NCBI GenBank assembly: GCA_017408585.1
Contig: JAFQUJ010000009.1
Coordinates: 62,001-126,000 of the forward strand
Origin: Clostridia bacterium
Lineage (GTDB): Bacteria; Bacillota; Clostridia; Oscillospirales; CAG-272
Length of the DNA stretch: 64,000 bases
Direction: 5' to 3'
In this document: positions 41,682-50,764 of the stretch, in pieces
Numbering within the stretch: the first letter of the stretch is position 1
Layout: the number at the start of each line of letters is the position of its first letter
The notes under the pieces: generated by a model
Seen by the model: the letters and a program-made list of their open reading frames with translations, nothing else
Told to the model about the DNA's origin: nothing
The model's database searches: none
Made by a program: the position numbers and the translations under genes

Positions 41682-41808
41682 ATTTTACCATTTCTTTCAC
41701 TCTTTGTCAAGATAATACGCGTATTAAAACGGGCGCGAGCGTAATTTTATTAATAATAAAATATATTTAAAGACTTGACATTGAGGGCATTTTGTGCGAA
41801 AATATAAT
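41682..41808. promoter_or_regulatory. divergent promoter region with ACGCGT-centred palindrome
   Basis: On the minus strand TTGACA (41710-41705) and TAAAAT (41687-41682) with a 17-bp spacer drive the catabolic operon. TAATACGCGTATTA, a perfect 14-bp palindrome, lies at 41713-41726 next to the -35 box. On the plus strand a TATAAT at 41803-41808 serves the dehydrogenase gene. The CG-centred palindrome is of LacI-family operator type; no such regulator gene is in the window. Confidence 0.75.
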
Positions 41809-41837
41809 AGTAAGGACATCTTGCAAAGGAGAACACA

Positions 41838-42839
41838 ATGAAAGCAATCTTTTTAACTAACAATAAGGGAAATATAGACTATGTCTATGGAGAAAAAAAC
41901 ATAGCTAGACTATCAGCCCTAACCGACCTTGATACAAAGGTATATTGCGAGGAGGATATTGTCGCATGCCCTAAAAAATTCGAGGATGTTGAATATATTT
42001 TCTCCACATGGGGAATGCCCGGTGGTGGAGAGCTAAAGCTAACAGAATATTTTCCAAGCCTAAGGGCGCTATTTTACGCCGCAGGCTCAATAAGATATTT
42101 CGCACAGGAATATTTTGATAAGGGCGTAAAAATCACAAGCGCCTTTGCTGCAAACGCAATTCCCGTCGCTGAATTCACAGTAGGACAAATTCTTTTGGCA
42201 GATAAGGGATTTTTCCATTCCTCAATGCTTGCAAAGGCAGGAGATTACGAAAACGCAAATAAAATCGCAGGCAAGCACGCAGGTAACTATGACGCAAAAA
42301 TAGGAATTATCGGAGTTGGCATGATTGGGCGCAAGGTAATAGAGCTTTTGAAGCCATATCGCCTTGACATTCTCGTTTATGACGCATTCCTAAGCGATGA
42401 GGGCGCACAGGCTCTAGGCGTTGAAAAATGCTCGCTTGATAGATTGTTTAGCGAGTGCGATATCGTGTCAAATCACCTTGCAAATGTTCCTGCTACGGTT
42501 GGGATTTTGAAGGGTGAGCACTTCGCAAAAATGAAGGAAAATGCCACATTTATAAACACAGGTCGTGGCGCACAGATAGTCGAGGAGGAAATGCTCAGCG
42601 TTTTAAGAGAGCGCCCCGACATATGCGCCTTGCTCGATGTTACAATTGAAGAGCCACCAAAGCCCGATAGCGAATTCTTCAAGCTCCCGAATGTTGTTTT
42701 AACTCCTCATATTGCAGGTAGTATGTCAAACGAGGTAAGACGCATGGCAGAGCTAATGGTAAATGAATTTGAGCGCTACCTAAATGGCGAGAAGCTCGAG
42801 TACGAGATTACCCCCGAAAAGCTAGCCAAAATGGCTTAA
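41838..42839 (+). CDS. D-2-hydroxyacid dehydrogenase
   Basis: 333 residues. The NAD-binding domain has GIIGVGMIGRKVIELL (near 155), then NHLANVPAT and the TGRGAQI Arg-containing motif, and an active-site Glu region IEEPPKPDS with TPHIAG (catalytic His) near 290. It reduces 2-keto acids to D-2-hydroxyacids or the reverse; the substrate is not predictable. It is transcribed away from the catabolic operon from the shared control region, which suggests a related pathway. Confidence 0.92.
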   Translation: MKAIFLTNNKGNIDYVYGEKNIARLSALTDLDTKVYCEEDIVACPKKFEDVEYIFSTWGMPGGGELKLTEYFPSLRALFYAAGSIRYFAQEYFDKGVKITSAFAANAIPVAEFTVGQILLADKGFFHSSMLAKAGDYENANKIAGKHAGNYDAKIGIIGVGMIGRKVIELLKPYRLDILVYDAFLSDEGAQALGVEKCSLDRLFSECDIVSNHLANVPATVGILKGEHFAKMKENATFINTGRGAQIVEEEMLSVLRERPDICALLDVTIEEPPKPDSEFFKLPNVVLTPHIAGSMSNEVRRMAELMVNEFERYLNGEKLEYEITPEKLAKMA

Positions 42840-42846
42840 AAATTCA

Positions 42847-42876
42847 ATTCCCCGATACATATCGGGGAATTTTTTT
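42847..42876 (+). terminator. intrinsic terminator
   Basis: AATTCCCCGAT and ATCGGGGAATT form an 11-bp stem around a three-base loop, followed by seven T. Confidence 0.92.
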
Positions 42877-43007
42877 ATTTTTGTGTCGTTTTTTGTCGAG
42901 GCGAATAGAATATTAAGGAGAAGAAAAGTGCTATCATAGAATTAAAGCTCCAAAAGCTGTCAATAATGGTATCACAGACATAAACAATATAAGCCTAGGA
43001 GATAAAA

Positions 43008-43424
43008 ATGAACATAAGACGAGGAGATATATACTACGCAGATTTAAGTCCGGTCGTAGGCTCGGAGCAAGGGGGACTTCGCCCTGTGCTAATCGTGCAA
43101 AACGATATAGGCAATAAATATAGCCCAACCGTTATCGCTGCCGCCATCACAAGCAGAGTGTCAAAGACCAAATTACCGACACATATCGATGTTTTTGGGC
43201 ATAATGTAGGACTAACTAAGGACTCTGTAATTTTGCTTGAGCAAATCCGTACAATTGATAAAATAAGACTAAGAGAGCGCATGGGACATCTCGACGATTC
43301 TATTATGAGCTTAGTCGATAATGCTCTTAGTGTGAGCTTTGGACTGTCCACCTATAACGCACCCGTGGTCGCAGAGCCAAGAGAGAATGTAGTTGCAAGA
43401 ACAGATATACCACCAACCACCTAA
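43008..43424 (+). CDS. mazF: MazF/PemK-type endoribonuclease toxin
   Basis: 138 residues beginning [23 protein letters not shown], with RPVLIVQND and the [11 protein letters not shown] and LEQIRTIDK strands of the MazF (NdoA) family, which cut mRNA at short sequence motifs. The C-terminus is about 20 residues longer than usual. In most Firmicutes a short antitoxin gene precedes it, but no convincing open frame is seen in the 160 bases upstream, so this is an orphan copy as far as visible. Confidence 0.93.
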   Translation: MNIRRGDIYYADLSPVVGSEQGGLRPVLIVQNDIGNKYSPTVIAAAITSRVSKTKLPTHIDVFGHNVGLTKDSVILLEQIRTIDKIRLRERMGHLDDSIMSLVDNALSVSFGLSTYNAPVVAEPRENVVARTDIPPTT

Positions 43425-43446
43425 TCCGAGCTAAGGCTTGGATTTT
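43424..43446 (+). terminator. weak intrinsic terminator of mazF
   Basis: AATCCGAGC and GGCTTGGATT form a stem around a short loop, followed by T tracts. Confidence 0.65.
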
Positions 43447-43520
43447 TTCTTTTTTTCACTTGATTTTTTTGTCCTCTTGTGCTAAAATATCACTTAATGA
43501 AATCAAGGAGAATATATAAA

Positions 43521-44243
43521 ATGAAATGGACAGAAAGATTTAAGGTTAAATTTCACGAAACAGACGCAAACGAAATCGCCAGCGTATCTCAAACCTTTAA
43601 ATATATTCAAGAGGCTGCCCTTTGTCAGCTAAATAATCAACACCCCTCGTATCATGAGCTGCTTGAGCAAAAAAAGGCGTTCGTTCTCAGCGCAATTAGA
43701 CTAGAGCTACATGCTCCAATCTTTGCATATGATGAAATAATCGCAAAATCATGGGCATGCCCGTCAAGAGGAGTAAACTTTATCCGTTCTTACGAGATTG
43801 AGCGAGATGGCGAGATTTTGTGCGAGGCAGTGTCTATGTGGGCTCTTGTTTCAACTACCGAAAGAAAACTTTATGCAGTTGAGGATATTGATACAAGCGC
43901 ATACTTTATGGACGAGCCTGTTCAAACTGAGCGTCCTGCAAGAGTTAGAATACCAAGCGCGCTCCCTATGTCCCTTGTTGGAGAATATACTGTAAAATAT
44001 AGCGATATCGACATGAACGGACATATGAATAACACAAACTATCCAAGAATTATATGTGACCATATCCCAAACCTTGAAAGACTTCGCATCAAATCAATCG
44101 GTATTTACTTTGCAAACGAGGCAAAAAAGGACGAGGTTCTTAAAGTATATATGTCAAAAATAGACAATAGAATATATTTTAGAACAATTCGCTCCGACCA
44201 AAAAACCAATATTGAGGCAGAAATCATAACCGAGGAAGCCTAA
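43521..44243 (+). CDS. acyl-ACP thioesterase
   Basis: 240 residues with two hotdog repeats: KFHETDANEIASVSQTFKYIQE near the start, and VKYSDIDMNGHMNNTNYPRI near residue 165, the typical acyl-ACP thioesterase catalytic stretch. It releases fatty acids from acyl carrier protein. ATG 43521 has AAGGAG eight bases upstream; the open frame from 43479 lacks one. A promoter with TTGATT (43461) and TAAAAT (43484-43489) lies just upstream. Confidence 0.9.
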   Translation: MKWTERFKVKFHETDANEIASVSQTFKYIQEAALCQLNNQHPSYHELLEQKKAFVLSAIRLELHAPIFAYDEIIAKSWACPSRGVNFIRSYEIERDGEILCEAVSMWALVSTTERKLYAVEDIDTSAYFMDEPVQTERPARVRIPSALPMSLVGEYTVKYSDIDMNGHMNNTNYPRIICDHIPNLERLRIKSIGIYFANEAKKDEVLKVYMSKIDNRIYFRTIRSDQKTNIEAEIITEEA

Positions 44244-44254
44244 AACAAACAAAA

Positions 44255-44286
44255 AATCCCACCTCATACGAGGTGGGATTGATTTT
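44255..44286. terminator. bidirectional terminator between convergent genes
   Basis: AATCCCACCTC and GAGGTGGGATT form an 11-bp stem around a four-base loop, with T-rich flanks on both strands. Confidence 0.9.
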
Positions 44287-44288
44287 TA

Positions 44289-46085
44289 TTACATCCAAAG
44301 GCTAGCTCTAATATCAGTAATAGATGCCATCTTGTAGATTGGAAGGAATGCAATAGTAAAGTCAGCACGAGGAACTAGTGTAACATCACCAAAGTTCTTT
44401 GTTGTCTTTATAGTGCTTCTACCATGAGCATATGTTGAATAGTCATCATATTTCTCAGTTGCATAAACCTCAAGCTCCTTAATGTAAGGGAAGCCCGCAT
44501 CGTTTTCTGTGAATAGAATACGAACATCATCTGTTTCAACAGCGTCGAATTCAATAGAAACGATATATTTATTAGTATCAGATCCGTCAGGATTATATGA
44601 TGTAGCGCTTGCTACTGTCTTGTAGTCGTCGCCATCTCTTACTTGAACATCAAATCCAAGAACATATGTTTCAAGAGGAATATTTTCTGTAATAAGGTCA
44701 TTGAAGTAGAGAGTTACTCTGTTAACCTCAAAGGACTTGTTAAGCTTAACACCACAGTAAGCACCGCCAACGAAGGTTGAAGCAACCCAAGCGTTACCTG
44801 TGTATTCGATAATACCATCATTAATATAAATTGTATCAGAGATACCAAGGTGCTCAAGAACTGAGGAAGCGTAAGGCTCGCCATAAATTGCAACATTACC
44901 TGCAGCAACAGATTGCTTTCTTGAAGCATTCATAAATTCGCCCAAGAACTCACATTTCTTTCCACCGGCGATTGTTGCAACAATCTCGGTAAGAGAAGCC
45001 TTCTTTCCACCCATTGACTTATAAGTAAATCTAATAGCCTCAACAGCCGTGTTCTTTGTGCCCAGGTCAATGCTAACATTATCAGCCTCGCCTGTTGTAG
45101 CGCTTGCCTCTACGGTCTTAGCAACGGACCAAACTCCGTTAATCTTAACCTCAGCATCAATTGTATAATCAGCATTAGCACCACAAGCGCCAAGGTTGAT
45201 TTCAAGAGCATCAAGATCATATGCCTTGTCAAAATCAACACAAATCCATTCGCCGTCTGTTGTAGCAGATGAATTCCAGTAAGTGTTAGAAACATTATCA
45301 GCAGCAAGAGCAGGATATTGCGCGCTTGCAGATGATGAAGCGGAAATTCTTCCGCCTAGAGCTGCGTTAGTAGTAAGAACAGCACCATCGTGAAGGTCGA
45401 TTTCAGGAATAAAGCCTGTTTTACCATAAACCTCTATCTCGTAAATGATAGGTGTGTCCCATGCGTGACCACAACCACCGGCCTCAGCGAATTCTCTAAT
45501 TTCAAGCTTTACGCTCTTTGTGTTCACCTTGCATTCAGTGCCCTCAACTATAACGGTTTCGGGAATGTCAAAGTGAATCTTTGAAGGAGCGCCTTTGTAT
45601 CCTGTAAGGAGAGTGCCCTCTTCTTGATATTTAGAGCCAATATCTACCCATACGCCATTGATAAGAGCGACCATAGTATATTTTGGATTGTTTGAGCAAA
45701 CCTTCTCTACATAAAGATCAACGCTATCGATAATCTTGTAGCCACGATTTACACCTCTAAATGTGAGCTGGAAGCTTTCAACGCCTGCCTCAGCACGAAC
45801 ATATGGGCCTGTTCCCATACCATCACGACCGGGCTGAGATGGTTTCCAATAGTTGTTGTGACCCTTCCACTGGCCCGGCTGTTCAATGTCGCCAGTAGAA
45901 GCGCCGTTTATAGCGGATTTTGGAAGCGTAGATGCATTCCACCATGATGTAGCCTTAATACCTGCGGTAAGAGCTAGATTTGTAATTTCTTCCTCTGCGC
46001 CCTCTTCCTCCTCTGCAAAAACGCTGAAAGCGAAGCAGGGAACAAGCATGAGGATACACAAAAGAATTGAAAGGAACTTTTTCAT
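44289..46085 (-). CDS. secreted protein with F5/8 type C (discoidin) domains
   Basis: 598 residues with a signal peptide (1-24, ending VFA). Residues about 245-375 have the discoidin pattern (ASSSASAQYPALAADNVSNTYW, then GEWICVDFDKAYDLDALEINLG); a similar, weaker pattern occurs near 40-230 (NLALTAGIKATSWWN) and 400-560. These domains bind carbohydrate or lipid surfaces. No LPxTG or catalytic motif is visible, so it is a soluble or loosely bound extracellular protein. Promoter: TTGAAA and TAAAAT, 17-bp spacer, about 46155-46127 on this strand; an AAGGAG site precedes the ATG. Confidence 0.8.
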   Translation of the reverse strand: MKKFLSILLCILMLVPCFAFSVFAEEEEGAEEEITNLALTAGIKATSWWNASTLPKSAINGASTGDIEQPGQWKGHNNYWKPSQPGRDGMGTGPYVRAEAGVESFQLTFRGVNRGYKIIDSVDLYVEKVCSNNPKYTMVALINGVWVDIGSKYQEEGTLLTGYKGAPSKIHFDIPETVIVEGTECKVNTKSVKLEIREFAEAGGCGHAWDTPIIYEIEVYGKTGFIPEIDLHDGAVLTTNAALGGRISASSSASAQYPALAADNVSNTYWNSSATTDGEWICVDFDKAYDLDALEINLGACGANADYTIDAEVKINGVWSVAKTVEASATTGEADNVSIDLGTKNTAVEAIRFTYKSMGGKKASLTEIVATIAGGKKCEFLGEFMNASRKQSVAAGNVAIYGEPYASSVLEHLGISDTIYINDGIIEYTGNAWVASTFVGGAYCGVKLNKSFEVNRVTLYFNDLITENIPLETYVLGFDVQVRDGDDYKTVASATSYNPDGSDTNKYIVSIEFDAVETDDVRILFTENDAGFPYIKELEVYATEKYDDYSTYAHGRSTIKTTKNFGDVTLVPRADFTIAFLPIYKMASITDIRASLWM

Positions 46086-46277
46086 TTTGTACTCCTTGAA
46101 TATAAAAATTTCTTACATAAGTATTTTAGCATAGCATGTAAATAATTTCAAGCCTTTTTTGTAATTTTTTATAAATTATTATTAAAAAAGAAGCATTTAT
46201 ATATACAAAATGTAAAAAATATCACAAAAATCAAAAGCGATTGTATAGCTTTTACCCTCTTGGCATATAATGATAGC

Positions 46278-46370
46278 AAAGGCAAGCCTTAATTGGCGTG
46301 TCAAGAAAACTTGACGAATATAGCCACTACCTCGCTGACCCCGTTGGGGCGAAGTAGTGGCTGCCTTTTT
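46278..46370 (+). ncRNA. candidate structured small RNA
   Basis: TATAAT at 46266-46271 precedes a 93-nt transcript. AAAGGCA (46278-46284) can close the molecule against TGCCTTT (46362-46368). Inside are GTCAAG-AAAA-CTTGAC (46300-46315) and a long hairpin AGCCACTAC/GTAGTGGCT (46322-46330 with 46354-46362) that contains CCCC-GTT-GGGG and TCG/CGA pairs, then a T tract. It lies between two minus-strand genes and encodes no protein. No known RNA family was recognised. A minus-strand terminator for ribF is the alternative, but the T tract is on the plus strand. Confidence 0.6.
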
Positions 46371-46415
46371 ATTTTTGGCGCAATAAAAACTGATTTTTCA
46401 ACCGTGATATAGCCC

Positions 46416-47333
46416 TTATTTAAAATAAGAAATTGCGCTTAGAATGTTTTTCTCAATTTCAGCGCAGAGCTCATCAAGCGAGGAAAAGCTCCTCTCATCT
46501 CGCAATCTCTTGTAGAAATTAACCCTAACATGAGAGCCGTAAAGATTTCCGTCAAAGCCAATAATGTGAGTTTCCATATTTATCTTGCCATCACTTTCAA
46601 CCGTTGGACGAACGCCAACATTTGTAATCGATGGATAAACATCCTCGCCGATCTCACATTCAGTTATATAGACTCCTTTTGCAGGGATAACCTTGCCTGG
46701 GGGAATTTTTTGATTTATGGTAGGAATTCCAATCGTTCGACCAAGCTCCTTACCATGCTCAACTTTTGCATAAACGCTATAAGGATGCCCAACTGCAAGG
46801 AGTGCCTCAAGGTCGCCATTTTCAACAAGCTCCCTTAAAAGTGACGAGCTAAGCGCCCTGTCACGAAAGACGATTTTATCGCAAATTCGCACACATCCCC
46901 CACGATTTTCAAAGAAAGCTTGAAGCTCCACAGCTCCAAGAGAAGCACCCTTGCCAAACCTAAAATTAAAGCCACAGCAAGCACCTACTGCGTGAAGCTC
47001 TCCCACAAGAATATCCTCTAAAAAGCGCTCTCCATCAATGTGAGCAACATTTACAAAGTCCTCTATACATAAATAATCTATTCCGCATTTGCGAATAGCC
47101 TTTATTTTTTCATCAAGCGTAAAAAGCGAAGCCCCTTGGGCTGTGAAAAAGTCCTTGGGCGAGGATGAAAAGGTGTAAACTGCGCTTTTAACGCCCATCT
47201 TGTGAGCTAGCATACGACATTCGTTAAATACAGACATATGCCCGGCATGACAGCCATCAAATGTACCGAGTGCAACAACAGTGTTCTCATGTATATCACA
47301 TGAGTGCATCGTTTTCAAATCGTATATAACCAT
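46416..47333 (-). CDS. ribF: bifunctional riboflavin kinase/FAD synthetase
   Basis: 305 residues. The N-terminal FAD synthetase part has LGTFDGCHAGHMSVF (near 22) and the FNFRFGKGA loop; SSLLRELVENGD links to the C-terminal flavokinase domain with GRTIGIPTINQ (near 200), TNVGVRPT and the METHIIGFDG motif. It makes FMN from riboflavin and FAD from FMN. It is a single gene in the minus direction. Confidence 0.95.
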   Translation of the reverse strand: MVIYDLKTMHSCDIHENTVVALGTFDGCHAGHMSVFNECRMLAHKMGVKSAVYTFSSSPKDFFTAQGASLFTLDEKIKAIRKCGIDYLCIEDFVNVAHIDGERFLEDILVGELHAVGACCGFNFRFGKGASLGAVELQAFFENRGGCVRICDKIVFRDRALSSSLLRELVENGDLEALLAVGHPYSVYAKVEHGKELGRTIGIPTINQKIPPGKVIPAKGVYITECEIGEDVYPSITNVGVRPTVESDGKINMETHIIGFDGNLYGSHVRVNFYKRLRDERSFSSLDELCAEIEKNILSAISYFK

Positions 47334-47495
47334 AGCACCCTCCTTTAAAGCCTTAGTTATTTAATTTTAATATAAATGATAGCTTTTTTCAATAAAAAAT
47401 AAAAAAATTTTCTAAATTTTCAAAATTATATATACAAATTGAAAAAAATATGTTATTATATTTTAGACCAATGTAAAAAACAACGGAGGAAAAGC

Positions 47496-48527
47496 ATGAA
47501 AAGTATTTGGCTAGGTCAAGGTGGCTTGTTGCTAATATCAGGAAAGCTAAAGGTTGTAATAGATCCATATCTTTCAAATAGCATGCGTGCGCTTGACCGC
47601 ACTATGAAGCGTAGAATAAAAATAAATAAAAAATTCCTACGCATAAAGCCCGATATGATTATTTTGACAAACTCGCACCCCGATCATGCAGATGTAGCGA
47701 CTATTAAAAAATACCTTCATAAAACAAGAAAGGGTACTGTCGTTTTAGCATCTGAAAAGGCATACTATAAGGTGTATAGCGAGAGAATTGCGGGTAGATA
47801 TACAAATGTTATGTTCGAGGAGGGCGACGAGTGGACTCTCGGTCACCTTCTTATCAAGGGCGTTAGATGTAAAACTGATGATAAAACCGCATTTGGCGTT
47901 ATAATCGAGGATTCATACACCGATCAAAAAATCTATGTTGCGGGAAACACACTATACAATAAATATCTGGTTGGAGAGCTTCCAAACGATATCGATGTTG
48001 CCTATATTCCAATTAGCGGACAATATAGCACAATGAACATTGATGATGCACAGCGCTTTGCAACAGACCTTGGCGCAAAAATTGTCGTTCCCTTCCATTT
48101 TGGAATGTTCGATAAGGTAAATCCAAAGCATTTCGAGTGTAAGAACAGAATAATTCCAAAGCCCTATGTGGTAATTCCAATCGGCGCTGAAACTGAGGAA
48201 ACCTTAAAGCTTCCACCCGAGGAGCGTCTGGCATTAGGACTTGAGGAAAAGCCTGTTAAATTCCCTAAAACTCTAAGACAAGCCATCAAGGCTGAAAAGG
48301 AAGAGGAAAAGGCTTACATGATGAGAAAGGCGCTTGTTGACGCCCTTCAAAACTTTGTCGATTGCGATGACCCGACGCTTACCGATGTTGGCGCAAACGG
48401 TGGAGGAATTGGTGGTATCGGTGGATATATCCCACCACAACCAACTCCGACAACTGACCCGACACCCACAACAGAGGCAGGGCCAACAACAAATGTCGCT
48501 CCCGAGGACACACCGGTTGAGGTATAA
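47496..48527 (+). CDS. UlaG-like metallo-beta-lactamase-fold hydrolase with Gly/Pro/Thr tail
   Basis: 343 residues beginning SIWLGQGGLLLISGKLKVVIDPYL, with the metal-binding THxHxDH-type motif as NSHPDHADV near residue 63 and a further VVPFHFGMFD His near 206. This resembles L-ascorbate-6-phosphate lactonase UlaG and its many hydrolase relatives. The last 45 residues are low complexity (GGGIGGIGGY then PTPTTDPTPTTE), an unusual tail for a cytosolic enzyme. A CGGAGGA site precedes ATG 47496. Confidence 0.8.
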   Translation: MKSIWLGQGGLLLISGKLKVVIDPYLSNSMRALDRTMKRRIKINKKFLRIKPDMIILTNSHPDHADVATIKKYLHKTRKGTVVLASEKAYYKVYSERIAGRYTNVMFEEGDEWTLGHLLIKGVRCKTDDKTAFGVIIEDSYTDQKIYVAGNTLYNKYLVGELPNDIDVAYIPISGQYSTMNIDDAQRFATDLGAKIVVPFHFGMFDKVNPKHFECKNRIIPKPYVVIPIGAETEETLKLPPEERLALGLEEKPVKFPKTLRQAIKAEKEEEKAYMMRKALVDALQNFVDCDDPTLTDVGANGGGIGGIGGYIPPQPTPTTDPTPTTEAGPTTNVAPEDTPVEV

Positions 48528-48531
48528 CAAT

Positions 48532-48561
48532 AAAAATCGCACCATTTGTGGTGCGATTTTT
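48532..48561 (+). terminator. intrinsic terminator
   Basis: AAAAATCGCACC and GGTGCGATTTTT form a 12-bp stem around a six-base loop. Confidence 0.92.
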
Positions 48562-48640
48562 CGATTTTGTCTTGCTTTTGCTCCCTTGCTGTGATAAAAT
48601 TGATTTGTAAACTATAATAAATATAAAAAAGGAAGAAAAA

Positions 48641-49789
48641 ATGTACACATTTTCAGCACTTAAAAACTATCTTGATACAATTCTTGTAAGAGAAAAAGTA
48701 CCCGGCTTTGATTGTATGGTTTTGCATCACGGCAAGGAGGTATTTAGATATTACGCAGGCTATTCCGATAAGGAAGAGGCTATCCCAATGAACGGAAAGG
48801 AAATGTTTTTCTTATATTCCGCATCAAAGGTAATCACCTGCGCTGCTGCTCTGCATGCAATGGAAGAAGGAAAATTCCTGCTTGGACATCCTGTTTGGTG
48901 GTATTTAAACGAGTTTGCCGATTGCAAGGTGAAGGTAAAAAATCCCGACGGAACAGAAACGCTTGAGCCTATTAAGGAGCATATAAAAATTTGCGATTTG
49001 TTCTCTATGACCGCAGGCTTAGACTATAATATGGAAACGCCCGAAATGCTCGCTCTTATGCGTGAAAATCCAAAATGCCCAACTCGTGAAATGGTAAGGG
49101 CAATCGCAAAGCGCCCCCTCGATTTTGAGGCGGGCACAAAATGGCAGTATAGCCTTTGCCATGATGTGCTTGCAGCACTTGTCGAGGTCGCAACGGGTGA
49201 GCGCTTTGCCGATTATGTAAAGCGCGTGATTTTTGAGCCACTGGGAATGAACGATAGCTACTATCACCCAACACCCGAAATCCTTGAAAGAGTCGCATCT
49301 CTTTATAGATTTAACCATTCCCTAGGCGTCCCCGAAAAGCAAGAAAAGAGAAATCAATACATATTTGGCGAGGAGTATGATTCCGGCGGAGCGGGCGTTA
49401 TCAGCACACTTGAGGATTATGCTAAATTCGCATATGCCATGACAAATTATGGCGTAGGACAAAATGGTGCAAGAATACTCTCTCGCGCCAGCGTAAATCT
49501 TATGCGTACAAACACCCTCGAAAATCCCGAGGCTCTTCGCTTATTTAGAACATGGATGAATAACGCAGAATATGGCTATGGCTTTGGAGTTCGCACAAAG
49601 ATTGGCGTAGGTAGAGGCGGAAACCTTTGCTCAATTGGCGAATTTGGCTGGGACGGAGCTGCGGGCTTTATGGTGTCAATCGATCCCGAAAAGCAACTGA
49701 CAATCTTGTACGCTCAGCATCTGCTCAACCCGCATCACGAGATAATACATCCAAAAATTAAAAATTTTGTAAATCAAATTATTGAATAA
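48641..49789 (+). CDS. serine hydrolase of the beta-lactamase class C family
   Basis: 382 residues. SxxK motif as SASK near residue 65 (YSASKVITCAAAL), a YSL triad residue near 180, and a GAAGFMVSI region near 340 that replaces the usual KTG. Such enzymes are esterases, D-Ala-D-Ala carboxypeptidases or D-amino-acid peptidases. No signal peptide is seen, so it is cytosolic. A promoter with TAAAAT (48595-48600) and a GGAAG site precede it. Confidence 0.88.
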   Translation: MYTFSALKNYLDTILVREKVPGFDCMVLHHGKEVFRYYAGYSDKEEAIPMNGKEMFFLYSASKVITCAAALHAMEEGKFLLGHPVWWYLNEFADCKVKVKNPDGTETLEPIKEHIKICDLFSMTAGLDYNMETPEMLALMRENPKCPTREMVRAIAKRPLDFEAGTKWQYSLCHDVLAALVEVATGERFADYVKRVIFEPLGMNDSYYHPTPEILERVASLYRFNHSLGVPEKQEKRNQYIFGEEYDSGGAGVISTLEDYAKFAYAMTNYGVGQNGARILSRASVNLMRTNTLENPEALRLFRTWMNNAEYGYGFGVRTKIGVGRGGNLCSIGEFGWDGAAGFMVSIDPEKQLTILYAQHLLNPHHEIIHPKIKNFVNQIIE

Positions 49790-49793
49790 AAAT

Positions 49794-50132
49794 ATGGAAA
49801 TGAAGCTTGGAAAAATACCGTTTGAGCAAATAAAAAATGGTACAAAAACAGTAGAGCTACGCCTAAACGACAAGAAAAGAAGCTCACTGAAAATAGGCGA
49901 TATAATAAATTTCTCCTGTGTCTGTGACGAGAGCCTTAAAATAAGCACCGAGGTTGTGGCTCTCCATAAGTATTCAAGCTTTGAGGAGCTATTTAAAACA
50001 CCTCTTCTTGAAAAAAGTGGCTTTGCCGAATATAGCGTGAAGAGCGCAGTGGAATGTATGCGCTCCTATTACACCCTCGAGGACGAGAAAAGGTATGGCG
50101 TTCTCGGAATAGAGCTACGCCTAAAGCCCTGA
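49794..50132 (+). CDS. ASCH-domain protein
   Basis: 112 residues from ATG 49794 (an in-frame TTG at 49782 overlaps the previous stop). MKLGKIPFEQIKNGTKTVELRL is the typical start of ASCH domains, whose members bind or process RNA or modified nucleosides, and DIINFSCV follows. Short distance to the upstream hydrolase gene suggests cotranscription. Confidence 0.8.
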   Translation: MEMKLGKIPFEQIKNGTKTVELRLNDKKRSSLKIGDIINFSCVCDESLKISTEVVALHKYSSFEELFKTPLLEKSGFAEYSVKSAVECMRSYYTLEDEKRYGVLGIELRLKP

Positions 50133-50313
50133 CATAAAAGCATATGTATCCTACTCGGAGCAGACGCAATCAGCTTGTGTCTGCTTTTGATTTGTTAGAA
50201 ACAAAGCATATCATTAGCTTTTAAATAAGATTTTCTTTAATTTTTTTTGAAAAAATGACGCAAAATTCAAAAAAATACGACTTATATTTATAGAACATTT
50301 TAAGGAGGAGCTT

Positions 50314-50634
50314 ATGGGAAAAAAGGAAGGAAAAATTCTTTCAGACGAAAAAATAGTCGAGTTATATTTTGCTCGCGACGAGGTGGCGCTAGATGCTACT
50401 GACAAAAAATATGGTAAATATCTCTATACCATAGCATACAACATAATTCATGACGCACTTGATTGTGAGGAATGTCTCAACGATACATATCTTAATACAT
50501 GGAACTCTGTTCCACCTCAAAGACCAAGAGCACTACAAACCTTTCTTACAAAAATAATGAGAAACATTGCGATAGATAAATATCGCAAGGCAAGCGCATC
50601 AAGGCGTGTCCCGTCCGAGCTTGTTACATCTTGA
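50314..50634 (+). pseudogene. truncated sigma-70 family factor
   Basis: 106 residues that cover sigma region 2 of the ECF type (a LYTIAYNIIHDALDCEECLN stretch, then a TFLTKIMRNIAIDKYRK segment typical of region 2.4), but the protein stops before region 4. The start follows an AAGGAGGAG site. Directly after it lies a remnant of another gene in a different frame, so the gene appears to have lost its 3' half by deletion. Confidence 0.75.
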
Positions 50635-50728
50635 AAGCATAAAATGTGAGCCACCAAGTCAGCCTGAGGGCTGGGAATGCCACGATTGGTATATGGGAAT
50701 TGTAATCTGGGGCTACACCGAAGAATAA
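50633..50728 (+). pseudogene. C-terminal remnant joined to the broken sigma gene
   Basis: Frame reading SIKCEPPSQPEGW, then DWYMGIVIWGYTEE to TAA, without a start codon. It overlaps the last codons of the sigma fragment in another frame. It looks like the tail of a lost neighbouring gene. Family unknown. Confidence 0.5.
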
Positions 50729-50764
50729 AAATTCATCTGCAAGTCGATTTACAATCAAAAACTG

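Noticed and set aside
46278..46370. Minus-strand terminator of ribF.
   Set aside because: The poly-T tract is on the plus strand; the minus strand has no T tract after the stem.
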